Of a stretch of DNA of 64,000 bases, positions 47,095-58,350 are shown piece by piece. The position numbers were made by a program, and so were the translations under genes. A model generated the notes under the pieces. That model was not told where the DNA came from. It saw only the letters and a list, made by a program, of their open reading frames with translations, and ran no database searches. The first letter of the stretch is position 1. Each line of letters starts with the position of its first letter. Source of the stretch: Solen grandis (Eukaryota > Mollusca > Bivalvia > Adapedonta > Solenidae); the NCBI GenBank assembly GCA_021229015.1, contig CM037781.1:42604152-42668151 (forward strand), written 5' to 3'.

Positions 47095-47643
47095 CTTTTA
47101 ACGAAATTGAAACGCTGTAGTTTCATGAACTTTGAGCCAAAAATTATGATTTCTTCAGCATTAACACACTGAAAAGTGAAGTGATGTATACTGCAAGGAA
47201 TACTTGTTTGGTCACGTGATTATGATTTCATACATATTTAAGCAGAAATTATTTAAAAAATCATATAAAATCGACAAGTTGATGTTTGAAGTTGAAATTT
47301 GCAAGATGCCGTAGACTACAATATGCAAAAAGTCCTGAAAAATTCAAGTGATTCCGTCAACAAACATGGCAGATATTCATGTTTTTCGGATAAGGGCTTG
47401 TATACGAAAATCTAGCAATTTGAAGTAAGGGAAGAAGGCGGTTATTTGGTTGGTTACCACGATCCGGACGTTCCTACGCAGGAAAGAGTGCCGTGATGAA
47501 AGGTGAATTGCGATGCGTATTTGAGAGAATGAGGTGCATTTTAGGATGCAATGGTGTACACCAGGACCGATAAGCACATTGCCTTAGTTATAACGGCTTT
47601 CTTCAAACTTTTATTAGGGCTTTCAGCCTCAAGTAGAATTATT
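47095..47643 (+). other. Non-monomer 3' segment of element 3, possibly captured DNA
   Basis: About 550 bp without similarity to the monomer. It contains CACGTG (47215-47220), a patch of better-balanced composition (47330-47580), and an ATG in good context (aacATGGCA, 47367) that opens only 20 codons. A duplicate lies at 49412-49957, with one-base indels that break the frames differently. Helitrons are known to capture host DNA; no host gene is recognised. Confidence 0.4.
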
Positions 47644-49959
47644 AGGTTTTCGCATCGCAGTGCGAAAACCTATTGTTCTTCTTCTGTTTTATTTTTATTA
47701 TTATTTTTCTAACCCTTTTTTGTGAACGGCATATCACCATGATAGAAAAAAGCCACAATTATGAAATTTTTACCAGGTCCTTATATTTATGTGAACTTGA
47801 TCCTAACGTTGAGAAAATTTTCATTTTTGTCTTATTTTTGCCGCTAGGGGGCGCTTTGAAATTTTTTTTACAAATGCTAATAACTCTGTTATTTGAGGTC
47901 CGATTCAGATGTGGTTTTTTGCATTGTGTTCTTTGTCAAAAACCTAATCAAATATGATAGGTTACAAAAATCTGCGTATATAAAACTTTTTGACTACGGA
48001 AGGTTGAACGTTCGAACCTCGCAAAAAAACAGTGAAATGAGGGTAGGTCTACAAAAAAAGTGCCCATTTTTATTGGAGTTGAGATAAAGAATTTGTTTGT
48101 TGCATATGATTCGCAAGACATATACGCACAAAATATATGGGGTGGCGAATTCGGGAGATGCATGGTTTGTTCACAGTACGCGGTCAAACTTAACCAATAT
48201 TTCGAAAAATCAACATTTTCAATATTAGGATTATTGTATATCAATTCGGCTTGAAATTCAAAGCATGACTGTTAAGATTTTTTGCAGCTCCTGACTTTAT
48301 TTTTAGTTCAATTTCTATGAAATTTTCACATTTAATGTAAAACTATGTTCTTAAGTGTCACATAATATAAAAAGTAAAAATGTATTGTAAAGGTCAAGGT
48401 CATATTAGGATTATTGTATATCAATTCGGCTTGAAATAGCTCAAAATTAAAAAACAATTCATAAACAATATATGAACAAAAGATTTAGTTTTAGAAAAGT
48501 TCTTTCTAATGATGTTTAGATTTTGAAGATCGGACTTGATTTGGTCATTTTACGGCAGTCTGAAGTTTGATCTTTTTCAGGAATAATTGTAAATCAGTAT
48601 TTTTGCTTCAAATTGTGATTTATAAGAAATATATGATTCAATAGCGCTTTCTTATACTTGATTGAACTATTAACTGCATTTCTAAGTACCTTATGGTAAA
48701 ATGTTAATAAATTTGTGTCTCATTTTGACGCTAGGGGGCGTTTTGTTAAAAGTCACTAGGGGCTAATAACTCTGTTATTTGAGGTCCGATTCAAATGCGG
48801 TTCTTTGCATTGTGTTCCTTGTCAGAAACTAAATAAAATATGAAAGGTTTCAATAATTTGCGTAATAATACTTTCGTGCTACAGGAGGTTGAAAGTTCGA
48901 ATCTCGCAAAAACTGTGAAATGAAGGTAGGTCTACGAAAAACCTACCCATTTTATTCAGAGATGAGATAGGAGAATTTTGTTTGTTGCATATGTTTCGCA
49001 AGACATATACGCACAAAATATTATGGTGTGGCTATTTTGAGAAATGCATGGTTTGTCCACAGTATGCGGTCAAACTTCACCAATATTTTCGAAAAATCAA
49101 CATTTTAAAAACATGACTTTTAAGGTTATTTGCAGCTCCTGACTTTTTTTTTGTTCAATCTTCATCATTATTTCCCTGTTTATGCATTTTTATTATACAA
49201 ATAAAATCATAGAAAAAATAACAGCGAAGATATGCAAATGTCAAGGTCTATACCAATTATTGTTATTTTTATCGGCATAAAATAGCTTCAAATCTAAAAA
49301 TATTTTATAATAAAGTATATGAAAAAAAAGTTTTAGTTTGTGAAAAGATCTTTCCATTGGTGTTTAGTTTTTGAAGATCGGGGTTGAATTGGTTGAGTTA
49401 TGACAGAAAGGCGAAAGTGTTTCTTTTAACGAAATTGAAACGCTGTAGTTTCATGAACTTTGAGCCAAAAATTATGATTTCTTCAGCATTAACACACTGA
49501 AAAGTGAAGTGATGTATACTGCAAGGAATACTTGTTTGGTCACGTGATTATGATTTCATACATATTTAAGCAGAAATTATTTAAAAATCATATAAAATCG
49601 ACAAGTTGATGTTTGAAGTTGAAATTTGCAAGAATGCCGTAGACTACAATATGCAAAAAGTCCTGAAAAATTCAAGTGATTCCGTCAACAAACATGGCAG
49701 ATATTCATGTTTTTCGGATAAGGGCTTGTATACGAAAATCTAGCAATTTGAAGTAAGGGAAGAAGGCGGTTATTTGGTTGGTTACCCACGATCCGGACGT
49801 TCCTACGCAGGAAAGAGTGCCCGTGATGAAAGGTGAATTGCGATGCGTATTTGAGAGAATGAGGTGCATTTTAGGATGCAATGGTGTACACCAGGACCGA
49901 TAAGCACATTGCCTTTCTTCAAACTTTTATTAGGGCTTTCAGCCTCAAGTAGAATTATT
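47644..49959 (+). mobile_element. Array element 4 (duplicate of element 3)
   Basis: Palindrome at 47644-47671, monomers at 47841 and 48728, unique 3' segment about 49412-49957. A roughly 35-bp piece ('ttaggattattgtatatcaa' and following) is inserted near 48229, copied from 180 bp downstream within the same monomer. Period to element 3 is 2263 bp; length is 2316 bp. Confidence 0.85.
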
Positions 49960-50093
49960 AGGTTTTCGCATCGCAGTGCGAAAACCTATTGTTCTTCTTC
50001 TGTTTTATTAGGTTTTCGCACCTCGCAGTGCGAAAACCTATTGTTCTTCTTCTGTTTTATTTTTTAGGGTTTCGCCTCTGCAGGGCGAAAACC
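49960..50093 (+). repeat. Triple 5'-terminal palindrome
   Basis: Three successive copies of the 28-30 bp hairpin (49960-49987, 50010-50039, 50066-50093) are each followed by 'attgttcttcttctgtt'. Loops differ (catcgcag, cacctcgcag, cctctgcag), so they are separate lineages and not slippage copies. Confidence 0.9.
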
Positions 50094-52303
50094 TATTGTT
50101 CTTCTTCTGTTGATTTGTTTTTTTTTTTATTTTTATTATTTTTCCAATTCCACCCATTTTTGTGTCCAGCCTAGCGGCCAGATGAAAAAAGCTACAGCTA
50201 TGAAATTTTGGGCATGGAGTCATCTTTATCTGAACATGTGCCTAAATGGTCAAACTTTTCACTTTTGTTTCTGATTTAGCCACTAGGGGGCGCATGCATG
50301 TAATCACTGTTTTTGCTAATAACTCAAAAATTTGAAACCTGATTTAGATGCGGTTTTTTACATAATGTTCCTTGTTGACAGCCCAATCAAATATTGATGG
50401 AAATCTCATCATCGAGTACGGGAAAAAAAATTGTTCTAGGAGAGGTTGAATGTTCGAATCTTGGAAAAAAGTGAAAATAATGAGGGTAGGTCTACGAAAA
50501 ACCTACCCACTTTTGTTAGAGATCAGATAGAAGAATTCTGTTTGCTGCATACGATTGCAAGACATATACGCACAAAATATATGGGGTGGCGAATTTAGGA
50601 AATGCGTGGTTTGTCCTCTAGAAAAGGTCAAACTTCACTAAATTTTAGGAAAAATTAAAATATCAAAAACATGTTTTTTGTCGCTCCTGACTTTATTTTC
50701 TGTTCATTTTCATGATATATTCACACAATATGTATTGTTATGTTTGAAAGGGCCTCACAATAAAAAAATTAAAAGAAATTTGAAAAGGTCAAGGTCATTT
50801 ACGATTATTGTGTTTTTATTCGGCCACACATAGCTCCAAAATCAAAAAACAAATTCATAAACAATATATGAACAAAAGATTTAGTTTTATAAAAGTTCTT
50901 TCCAATGATGTTTAGATTTGAAGATCGGACTTGATTTGGTCATTATACGGCAGTCCAAAGTTTGATCCTTTTTGGAATAATTGTAAATCAGGTTTTATGC
51001 TTCAAATTCTGATACACAAGAATAAAAAGTTTGACTTGTGCGACTAGTATAATTGATTGAACTATTTGCTGCTTTGCTAGGTACCAAACAGTAAAATTTT
51101 AATCAATTTTCTATCTCATTTTGCCGCTAGGGGGCGCTTTTCTTGAAATCATTCTTTTGCTTATAACTCAAAAAGTTGAAGCCTGATCCAAATGCGGTTT
51201 AATTGAATTATGTTCCTTGTTGATAGCCAATAAAATATGATAGCTTCTAGGTATGAGTGGCTGAAACTTTTTGAGCTAGTAACGGAAAGTTGAAAGTTCG
51301 AATCTCGTAAAAAAAAAACTGCAAATGAGAGTATGTCTACGAAAAACCTATCCATTTTTGTTAGAAATCAGATAGAAGAATTCTGTTTGCTGCAAATGAT
51401 TTGCAAGACATATACGCACAAAATATATGGGTGGCGAATTTAAGAAATGCATGGTTTGTCCTCTAGAAAAAGGTCAAACTTCACTAAATTTTAGGAAAAA
51501 TTAAAATTTCAAAAACATGTTTTTTTGTCGCTCCTGACTTTATTTTCTGTTCATTCTTCATGAAATTTTCACAAGTTATGTATTGTTATGTTTGAAAGGG
51601 CCTCACAATTAAAAAGTTAAAAACATTGAAAAGGTCAAGGTCATATTACGTAATTGTGTTTTTATTCGGCCCCAAAGTGCTCCAAATCTAAAAATATTTC
51701 ATTGAGAGTATATGAACAAAAGTTTTAGTTCTAAATTAGTTCTTTGTATAATGTTTTGTTTTTGAAGATCGGACTTGATCTTTTCATTTTACGGCAATCC
51801 AAAGTTTGATCCTTTTTTGGAATAATTGTTATTCAGTTTTTATGCTTAAAATTGTGATATATAAGAAAAAGAATGTTCGATTGTGCGACTTATATACTTG
51901 TTTGAACTATTTGCTGCATTTCTAGGTACCTAATTGTAAATTTTTATCATTTTTTTTTTCTAATTTTGCCGCTAGAGGGCGTTTTGCTTAAAATCACTCT
52001 TGCCTATAACTTAAAACGTTAAAGTCTAATTGAAATGCGGTTTTCAGCATTTTTTTCCTTGTTGACAGCACCACAGAATGTGATATGATGTGATGATAGG
52101 GTATGGGGAAATATTTGCGCTAGAGGAGTTTGAATGTTCTAACATTCCAAAAAAAAAAAAAAAAAAAAAACTGTTCAAATGAGAGTAGGTCTTCAAAAAA
52201 CCTTTGCGTTCTGTTTCATATTAAAAATTGTGGCTGAGTTGAAATAAAGTGTTCAAGTTGATTAGGTTAAAAGCGAAAACCAAGATACCGCTTGCGGTTC
52301 TAG
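49960..52303 (+). mobile_element. Array element 5 (A-B-C, canonical)
   Basis: After the triple palindrome comes 'tttccaattccacccatttt' as in element 2, then monomers A (50280), B (51124) and C (51969) at 845-bp spacing, and the hairpin-CTAG end (52300-52303). This is the clearest complete element of the A-B-C subfamily. Confidence 0.85.
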
Positions 52304-52305
52304 TT

Positions 52306-52388
52306 AGGTTTTCGCATCGCTTGCGAAAAACCTATTGTTCTTCTTCTGTTTTATTTTTAGGTTTTCGCACCTCGCAGTGCGAAAACCT
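52306..52388 (+). repeat. Double 5'-terminal palindrome
   Basis: Two copies (52306-52333, 52359-52388), the first with a 'catcgcttgcg' loop and the second with 'cacctcgcag'. The second is identical in loop to the middle copy at 50010. Confidence 0.9.
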
Positions 52389-54984
52389 ATTGTTCTTCAT
52401 CTGTTTTATTTTTTTTTTTATTATTATTTTTCTAACCTTTTTTGTGAACGGCATATCACCATGACAGAAAAAAGTCACATGTATGAAATTTTAATCAGTT
52501 TATTACCACGTATTTGAAAATGATCCTAACGTTTGAGAAAATTTTCATTTATGTCTTACTTTTCCCGCCAGGGGCGTTTTGCATGAAATTTATTAATGGC
52601 TAATAACTCAGTTATTTGAGGTCCGATTCAAATGCGGTTTTTTGCATCTTGTTCCTTGTTGATAGCCAAATAAATATGATAGGATTTGAGGGTACGTGTC
52701 GCTGAAAGTATTTGAGCTACAGAAGGTTGAAAGTTCGAACCTCGCAAAAAACTGTGCAAATGAGGGTAGGTCTACGAAAAAACCTATCCATTTTTGTTAA
52801 AGATCAGATAGAAGTATTCTGTTTTGCTGCAAATGATTTGCAAGACATATACGCACAAAATATATGGGGTGGCGAATTTAAGAAATGTATGGTAGGTCCT
52901 CTGGAAACGGTCAAACTTCACTAAATTTTAGAAAAAGTTAAAGGTTCAAAAACATGTTTTTTATCGCTTCTGACTTTATTTTTTGTTAATTCTTCATGAT
53001 ATTTTCACAAAGTTATGATTGTTATGTCTGAAAGGGGATCACAATTAAAAAGTTAAAACATAAATGAAAAGGTCAAGGTCATATTACGATTATTGTGTTT
53101 TTTATTCGGCCCCAAATAGCTCCAAAACTAAAATATTTCTTTGAGAGTTTATGAACAAAAGTTTTAGTTATTCAAGAGTCTTTCCAGTGATGTTTAGTTT
53201 TTGAAGATCGGACTTGATTTGGTCATTTTACGGCAGTCCAAAGTTTGATCCTTTTTTGGAATAATTGTAAATCAGTTTTTATGCTTCAAATTGTGATATA
53301 TAAGAAATAGAATGTTCGACTAGTGCGACTTGCGTACTTGATTGAACTATTTGCTGCATTGCTAGGTACCTAATGGTAAAATTTTAATCAATTTTGTTTT
53401 TCATTTTGCCGCTAGGGGGCGCTTAGCTTAAAAACACTCTTCTACTTATAAATCAAAAAGTTGAAGTCTGATCCAAATGCGGTTTGTTGCATTGTGTTCC
53501 TTGTTGATACTCTAATAAAATATGATAGTTTCCAGGTATGAGTGGCTAAAACTTTTGAGCTACTAAAGGAAGGTTGAAAGTTCGAACCTCGCAAAAACTG
53601 TGCAGATGAGGGTAGGTCTACGAAAAAAACCTATCCATTTTTGTTAGAGATCAGATAGAAGAATTCTGTTTGCTGCAAATTATTTACAAGACATATACGC
53701 ACAAAATATATGGGGTGGCGAACTTAATAAATGCATGGTTTGTCCTCTAGAAACGGTCAAACTTCACTAAATTTTAGGAATAATCAAAATTTCAAAACAT
53801 GGTTTTTGTCGCTGCTGACTTTATTTTTAGTTCATTCTTCATGATATTTTCACAAGTTTGTATTGTTATGTTTGAAATGACCCCACAATTAAGAAGTTAA
53901 AATGAAATTGCAAAGGTCAAGGTCATATTACGATTACTGTTTTTTTATTCGGCTCAAAATAGCTCAAAAAACAAAAAATATTTTATTGAAAGTGTATGAA
54001 CAAAAGTTTTTAGTTCTTGAAGACCCTTTCAAGTGATGTTTAGTTTTTGAAGAATGAACTTGATTTCGTCATTTTACGGCAGCCAAAATATTGATCCTCT
54101 TTAGAACAATTGTAAATCAGGTTTTATACTTCAAATTTTGATATATAAGGAATAGAATGTTTGACTAGTGCGACTTGTATATTTGATTGAACCATTTGCT
54201 GCATTGCTAGATACCTAATAGAAAATATTTACCCAATTTTGTTTCTCGTTTTGCCGCTAGGGGGCGCTTGGCTTGAAATCACTCTTTATAACTAAAATAA
54301 TTGAAGTCTGACTTTATGCAATTTTTTACATTCTGTTTCTTGATGACATCAATTTGAAACAACACTAAAAATCAAAGCGATATTTTATGAAAATGATAGT
54401 AATTCAATGTAACATTAGTCTGTAATAGTGTTGAGTTGCATAATACATTGTCGCGTGTTATTTTAAACTGTTGTTTGTCGTTTGCAATTCTTGTTTATCG
54501 AGTACAATTGTCGTATGTCGCCATCATAAAGCAACACCACACATATAACGTTGCAGTACCCGAAGTCCGTAAAAAAGGTTTTCAAGTTTGCGACTACATA
54601 ACAGACAGGTAATACTTAAAAGTGTTCTTCTTGGTAAAAAGTCTGCTTAAACATTGCGACAAAAATGTTTCAAAGATCACTGTTAACAGTATCAACAAGC
54701 AATTGAACTAAGAAATGTTTTTCGAATCAATGCGACTCGTGAACTGAATGGAATTGCTTTCATGAAAACCGATGATATCGCGACTACATAACTGACAGGT
54801 AATACTCAAAAATCTTTTGGGTAAAAAGTCTTCTTAAACATTGCGACAAAAGTGTTTGAAAGATCACTGTTAACAGTATTCAACAAGACTTTGAACGAAG
54901 AAATATGTTTTTTGAAACATGCGACTCGTGAACTGAATGGAATTGCTTTTGCGAAAAACCGATGATATCGCGATTGCGATTTAG
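52306..54984 (+). mobile_element. Array element 6 (A'-B''-D subfamily)
   Basis: Monomers at about 52565 (A', degenerate core), 53409 (B'') and 54254 (D), then a 3' segment unlike the monomers (54340-54984). The last 190 bp of this segment are tandemly duplicated (54590 and 54780), so the 3' hairpin (atcgcgattgcgat) follows a second copy. The terminal CTAG is mutated to TTAG (54981-54984). Confidence 0.75.
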
Positions 54985-57019
54985 TTATTATTATTATTTT
55001 TTCTAACCCTTTTTTGTGAACGGCATATCACCATGATAGAAAAAAGCCACAATTAATGAAATTTTTACCAGTTCCTTATATTTATGTGAACTTGATCCTA
55101 ACGTTGAGAAAATTTCATTTTTATCTTATTTTTGCCGCTAGGGGGCGCTTTGAAAAAAAAACAAATGCTAATAACTCTGTTATTTGAGGTCCGATTCAGA
55201 TGTGGTTTTTTGCATTGTGTTCCTTGTCAAAATCCTAATCAATTATGATAGGTTTCAAAAATCTGCGTATATAAAACATTTTGACTACGGAAGGTTGAAT
55301 GTTCGAACCTCGCAAAAAACAGTGAAAATGAGGGTAGGTCTACAAAAAAAGTGCCCATTTTTATTGGAATTGAGATAAAAGAATTTTGTTTGTTGCATAT
55401 GATTCGCAAGACATATACGCACAAAATATATGGGGTGGCGAATTCGGGAAAATGCATGGTTTGTCCACAGTACGCGGTCAAACTTAACCAATATTTTTCG
55501 AAAAATCAACATTTTCAAAGCATGACTGTTAAGATTTTTGCAGCTCCTGACTTTATTTTTATTTCAATTTCTTTGAAATTTTCACATTTATTGTAAAACA
55601 ATGCTCTTAAGTGTCACATAATATAAAAAGTTAAAAATGTATTGTAAAGGTCAAGGTCATATTTGGATAATTGTATATCAATTCGGCTTGAAATAGCTCA
55701 AAATCAAAAAACAATTCATAAACAATATATGAACAAAAGATTTAGATTTAGAAAAGTTCTTTCTAATGATGTTTAGATTTTGAAGATCGGACTTGATTTG
55801 GTCATTTTACGGCAGTCTGAAGTTTGATCTTTTTCAGGAATAATTGTAAATCAGTATTTTTGCTTCAAATTGTGATTTATAAGAAATATATGATTCAATA
55901 GCGCTTTCTTATACTTGATTGAACTATTAACTGCATTTCTAAGTACCTTATGGTAAAATGTTAATAAATTTTTTTTCTCATTTTGACGCTAGGGGGCGTT
56001 TGGTTAAAAGTCACTAGAGGCTAATAACTCTGTTATTTGAGGTCCGATTCAAATGTGGATTTTTGCATTGTGTTCCTTGTCAGAAACTGAATAAAAAATG
56101 ATAGGTTTCAATAATTTGCGTGAAAAAAAAGGTTCGTGCTACAGGAGGTTGAATGTTCGAATCTCGCAAAACTGTGAAATGAGGGTGGTCTACGAAAAAC
56201 CTACCATTTTATTCAGAGATGAGATAGGAGAATTTTGTTTGTTGCATATGATTTGCAAGACATATACGCACAAAATATATGGTGTGGCTATTTTGAGAAA
56301 TGCATGGTTTGTTCACAGTACGCAGTCAAACTTTACCAATATTTTCGATAATACAACATTTTCAAAGCATGACCTTTAAATTTTGCAGCTCCTGACCTAA
56401 TTTTAAGTACAATTTCCATGAAATTATCACATTTATTGTATAACTATATTCTTAAGTGTCATATAATAAAAAAAGTTAAATATGTATTGTAAAAGTCAAG
56501 GTCATCTTAGGATTATTGTATATCAATTCGGCTTGAAATAGCTCAAAACCTAAAAAACAATTCCTAAACAATATATGAACAAAGATTTAGTTTTAGAAGA
56601 GTTCTTTCCAATGATGTTTTAGATTTTGAAGATCGGACTTGATTTGGTCATTTTACGGCAGTCTTAAATATGATCCTTTTCAGGAAAAATTTAAATCAGC
56701 ATTTTTGCTTCAAATTGTGATATATAAGAAATATATGATTCAATAGCGCTTTCTCATACTTTATTTAACTATTTACTGCATTTCTAAGTACTTAATGGTT
56801 GAATGCTACAAAAAAAATTGTTTCTCATTTTGACGCTAGCTGCAATTTGAAAAAAAAATCAACAAATGCTAATGAGTCTGTTATTTGAAACACCATTCAA
56901 ATGTGGCTTTTTGCGTTGTGTTCCTTGTAATAAAATATGATACGTTTCAATTTCTGTTGTTTAAAAAAGTGATTGAATTGCGAAAACCGATGATATCGCA
57001 ATTCTGATTGCGATTCTAG
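54985..57019 (+). mobile_element. Array element 7
   Basis: Starts without a palindrome ('ttctaacccttttttgtgaa'). Monomers at 55135 (A'), about 55983 (beta, acgctaggg core) and about 56829 (degenerate core, then cut short). Ends with a 'gatatcgca...tgcgat' hairpin and CTAG at 57016-57019. Confidence 0.75.
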
Positions 57020-57024
57020 TTTTT

Positions 57025-58350
57025 AGGTTTTCGCATCGCTTGCGAAAACCTATTGTTCTTCTTCTGTTTTATTTTTTTTTTTTTTTTTTTTTTTTATTAT
57101 TATTTTTCCGTCTCTTTTTTGTGAACGGCATATCAACAAGATAGGAAACAGTCACAGTTCTGATTTTTTTACCAGTTTTGTCCTAGGATCTGAATTTGAT
57201 CCTAACGTCGAGAAAAATTTTCATTTTTGTCTTAATTTTGCCGCTAGGGGGCGTTTTGTAAAAGTGACTAAGGGCTAAATAACTCTGTTATTTGAAGTCC
57301 GATTGAAATGCGGTTTTTTGCATTGCGTTCCTTGTCAGTTACTTAATAAAATATGATAGTTTTCAAAAAGTTGGTATATATAACTTTCGTGCTACAGGAG
57401 GTTGAATGTTCGAATCTCGAAAAAAACTGTGAAATGAGGGTAGGTCTGCGAAAAATTTATCCAACGTCTTTCAGGAATGAGATAGGAGAATTTTGTTTGT
57501 TGCATATAATTCGCAAGACATATACGCACAAAATATATGGTGTGGCGATTTTTGAGAAATGCATGGTTTGTCCACAGTACGCGGTCAAACATAACCATAT
57601 ATTTTCGAAAATCAACATTTTAAAAGCATGACTTTTAAGGTTATTTGCAGCTCCTGACTTTATTTTTTATTCAATCTTCATCATTTTTCACTGTTAATGC
57701 AATTTTATAAAAAAATAAAACCATAGAAAAAAAATTACCCATAATATGCAAAGGTCAAGGTCATATACCAATTAGTATTATTTATATCGGCATAAAATAG
57801 CTCCAAATCTAAAATAATTTTTATAGAAAGTATATGAACAAAAGTTTTAGTCTGTGAAGAGTTCTTTCCATTGGTGTTTAGTTTTTTGAAGAACGGACTT
57901 CATTTGAACAAATGACCACAGTCCAAAGTTTGATCCTCTTATCAAACAATTGAATATCCATATGTTTCCTCTTTTTTGCTTCTCCTGACTTTATTTTTTG
58001 TTCATCTTCATCATTATTTCACTGTTTATACATTTTTATAAAACAAATAAATCATAGAAAAAAATCAAGCATAATATGCAAAGGTCAAGGTCATATACCA
58101 ATTAGTGTTATTTATATCGGCATAAAATAGCTCCAAATCTAAAAATATTTTATAGAAAGTATATGAACAAAAGTTTTAGTTTGTGAAGAGATCTTTCCAT
58201 TGGTGTTTAGGTTTTGAAGATCGGACTTCATTTGATCAATGACCACAGTCCAAAGTTTGATCCTCTTATAAAACAATTGAATATCCACATGTTTCCTCTT
58301 TTTTGCTGCTCCTGACTTTATTTTTTGTTCAATCTTCATCATTATTTCAC
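57025..58350 (+). mobile_element. Array element 8, rearranged
   Basis: Palindrome 57025-57051, followed by a T-run and one monomer (57241). A roughly 330-bp part of the monomer is then tandemly duplicated: 'ctcctgacttta' starts at 57651, 57982 and 58309. The element breaks near 58350 into the body of the next element, without a 3' hairpin. Confidence 0.7.
57651..58340 (+). repeat. 330-bp tandem duplication inside element 8
   Basis: Two full copies and the start of a third, each with one AGGTCAAGGTCA (57752, 58082), 'catataccaattagt' and 'atgaccacagtccaaagttt'. The copies differ at scattered bases. Confidence 0.85.

Larger units (their letters stand above)
45381..47643 (+). mobile_element. 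Array element 3 (two monomers plus unique 3' segment)
   Basis: Opens with the palindrome at 45381-45408, then 'attgttcttcttctgtttta'. Monomers at 45578 and 46402. From about 47095 to 47643 it carries a non-monomer segment ending 'cagcctcaagtagaattatt' instead of the hairpin-CTAG end. About 38 bp near 46139 are missing compared with element 4. Otherwise the two are close to identical, so it is a recent 2.26-kb tandem duplicate. Confidence 0.85.

Noticed and set aside
47948..48244. 98-codon minus-strand frame recurring as MTAYCEQTMHLPNS-like ORFs across the array
   Set aside because: Recurs because the monomer recurs; indels put it in different frames and lengths, so it is not a conserved protein.
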